Assembly (NCBI GenBank): GCA_022823105.1
Contig: JAJDXU010000395.1
Span: 1-6,315 of the forward strand
Origin: Dehalococcoidia bacterium
Lineage (GTDB): Bacteria; Chloroflexota; Dehalococcoidia; Lucifugimonadales; UBA3495
Length of the DNA: 6,315 nt
Reading direction: 5' to 3'
Shown piece by piece: positions 5,620-6,315 of the stretch (positions are counted from its first letter, which is position 1; every line of letters starts with the position of its first letter). The position numbers and the translations under genes were made by a program. Under the pieces are notes generated by a model that saw only the letters and a list, made by a program, of their open reading frames with translations, had not been told where the DNA came from and did not search any database.

Positions 5620-5629
5620 GTTCCGGCGG
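5620..5629 (+). repeat. Direct repeat / target-site duplication, right copy
   Basis: This copy of GTTCCGGCGG is identical to 5447-5456 and begins right after the right terminal inverted repeat. It supports insertion of the element between the two copies. Confidence 0.8.
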
Positions 5630-5689
5630 CGCGCGTGAGCGAAATCGTCGCACGACAGCGGACTGGGGCCACGCACATGGAAATTGGTG

Positions 5690-5718
5690 TTGCTGAGCGC
5701 CGATGCCCTTGATATAAT
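5690..5718 (+). promoter_or_regulatory. Promoter for the aminopeptidase gene
   Basis: TTGCTG (5690-5695) is separated by 17 nt from a perfect TATAAT (5713-5718). The -10 is preceded by the extended TG (5710-5711), so it reads TGATATAAT like the purA promoter. Transcription would begin near 5725, giving a leader of about 40 nt before the ATG at 5765. This is a convincing vegetative-sigma promoter. Confidence 0.75.
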
Positions 5719-5764
5719 GCCTCGCGGTCAATTCAATGCTCTGCTTGCCTGAGAACGTTACCGA

Positions 5765-6315
5765 ATGAGCGCTGACCTGCTGGCAACTCAACCGACAGAA
5801 TTCCGTTCCCGTCGCCGTCGTCTGATGGATTCCCTGACGGGCGGAGCAATCGTCATCGCGGCGGGACACGACTCCCCGCGCAACAATGACGTTGACCACC
5901 AGTACCGCCAGGAATCCTCATTCTGGTATATGACCGGGTTCGATGAGCCCGATGCAGTGGCGGTGCTGCGTCCAGGGTCCCACACTCCGTACACGCTGTT
6001 CGTACGGCCGTATGACCCGACCTTTGAGATCTGGGTGGGCCGCAGGGCAGGAGTTCGGGGCGCAGTGGGTCCCCTGGGGGCCAACGCCGCGTACCCGTTG
6101 GAGCAGCTGGACGCCCAACTCCCCAAGCTCCTGGCAGAGTACGACACCATCTACTACGCGCTGGGCGCCGACGACCGCGTGGACGGGATCATATCGGGGC
6201 TGGTCAAGCAGCGACGGCGCATGGCCCAACGGGGCGCCAAGAGCATTCGCCGGATCGAGGATCCGACCGCAGTGGTCGACGCCATGCGGCAGGTGAAGTC
6301 CGGCGACGAAATCGC
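5765..6315 (+). CDS. pepP: Xaa-Pro aminopeptidase (aminopeptidase P), 5' part only
   Basis: The frame is open from the ATG at 5765 to the window end, giving 183 residues of a protein usually about 440 long. This part is the aminopeptidase P N-terminal (creatinase-like) domain. YRQESSFWYMTGFDEPDAV (residues 47-65) is the family signature, matching the usual FRQ-S-F-YLTGF-EPDAV pattern. GRRAGVRGA (92-100) and the linker MRQVKSGDEI (174-183), which leads into the pita-bread metallopeptidase domain, follow. The dinuclear-metal ligands lie beyond the window. The enzyme removes N-terminal residues that precede proline and is normally cytoplasmic. No good Shine-Dalgarno is visible (only a weak GAG near 5751), but an in-frame TGA at 5750-5752 rules out a much earlier start. 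It is transcribed away from purA. The family is clear; the exact subfamily (pepP versus pepQ-like) is less certain. Confidence 0.9.
   Translation, partial: MSADLLATQPTEFRSRRRRLMDSLTGGAIVIAAGHDSPRNNDVDHQYRQESSFWYMTGFDEPDAVAVLRPGSHTPYTLFVRPYDPTFEIWVGRRAGVRGAVGPLGANAAYPLEQLDAQLPKLLAEYDTIYYALGADDRVDGIISGLVKQRRRMAQRGAKSIRRIEDPTAVVDAMRQVKSGDEI

Noticed and set aside
5401..5712. Small plus-strand open frames across the purA-pepP gap
   Set aside because: They cover the inverted-repeat element and the promoters, have no ribosome site, and show no protein-like pattern.

Overview
The window is a stretch of high-GC bacterial chromosome with closely packed genes and good Shine-Dalgarno sites. It holds three complete enzyme genes, two genes cut by the window edges and a three-gene membrane operon. 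Tandem MFE-2-like SDR paralogs beside a luciferase-like flavin monooxygenase, together with dispersed palindromic repeats, would suit an environmental lineage such as Chloroflexota (SAR202 / Dehalococcoidia-like). That placement is inference from gene content and memory, not from a marker gene.

Left part (1-2650, + strand): a degradation-type oxidoreductase cluster. It starts with the 3' end of one SDR gene, followed by a complete SDR paralog whose core resembles the (3R)-hydroxyacyl-CoA dehydrogenase domain of peroxisomal MFE-2. Next comes a LLM-class (luciferase-like) flavin-dependent oxidoreductase, closed by a clear intrinsic terminator at 2627-2653. Both SDRs share an unusual C-terminal tail ending in NPAP. 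A near-perfect 28-nt palindrome sits between them. The three genes plausibly act together on an acyl, terpenoid or other hydrophobic substrate, but the substrate cannot be read from the sequence.

Middle part (2689-3921, - strand, convergent with the first cluster): a three-gene operon of a DoxX-family four-helix membrane protein, a 77-aa soluble protein of unknown function joined to it by an ATGA overlap, and a four-helix membrane protein of unknown function. A palindrome lies over the putative promoter of this operon. The second and third genes are not recognised, and this is the best candidate in the window for an undescribed module.

Right part (4014-6315): purA (adenylosuccinate synthetase, - strand) and the start of a pepP-like Xaa-Pro aminopeptidase gene (+ strand) diverge from a 464-bp intergenic region. 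That region holds an extended -10 promoter for each gene. Next to the purA promoter is a 163-bp MITE-like element with 18-bp terminal inverted repeats, a perfect 10-bp flanking duplication, and a nested second inverted repeat of a dispersed-repeat type. This element is the clearest piece of non-genic structure in the window.
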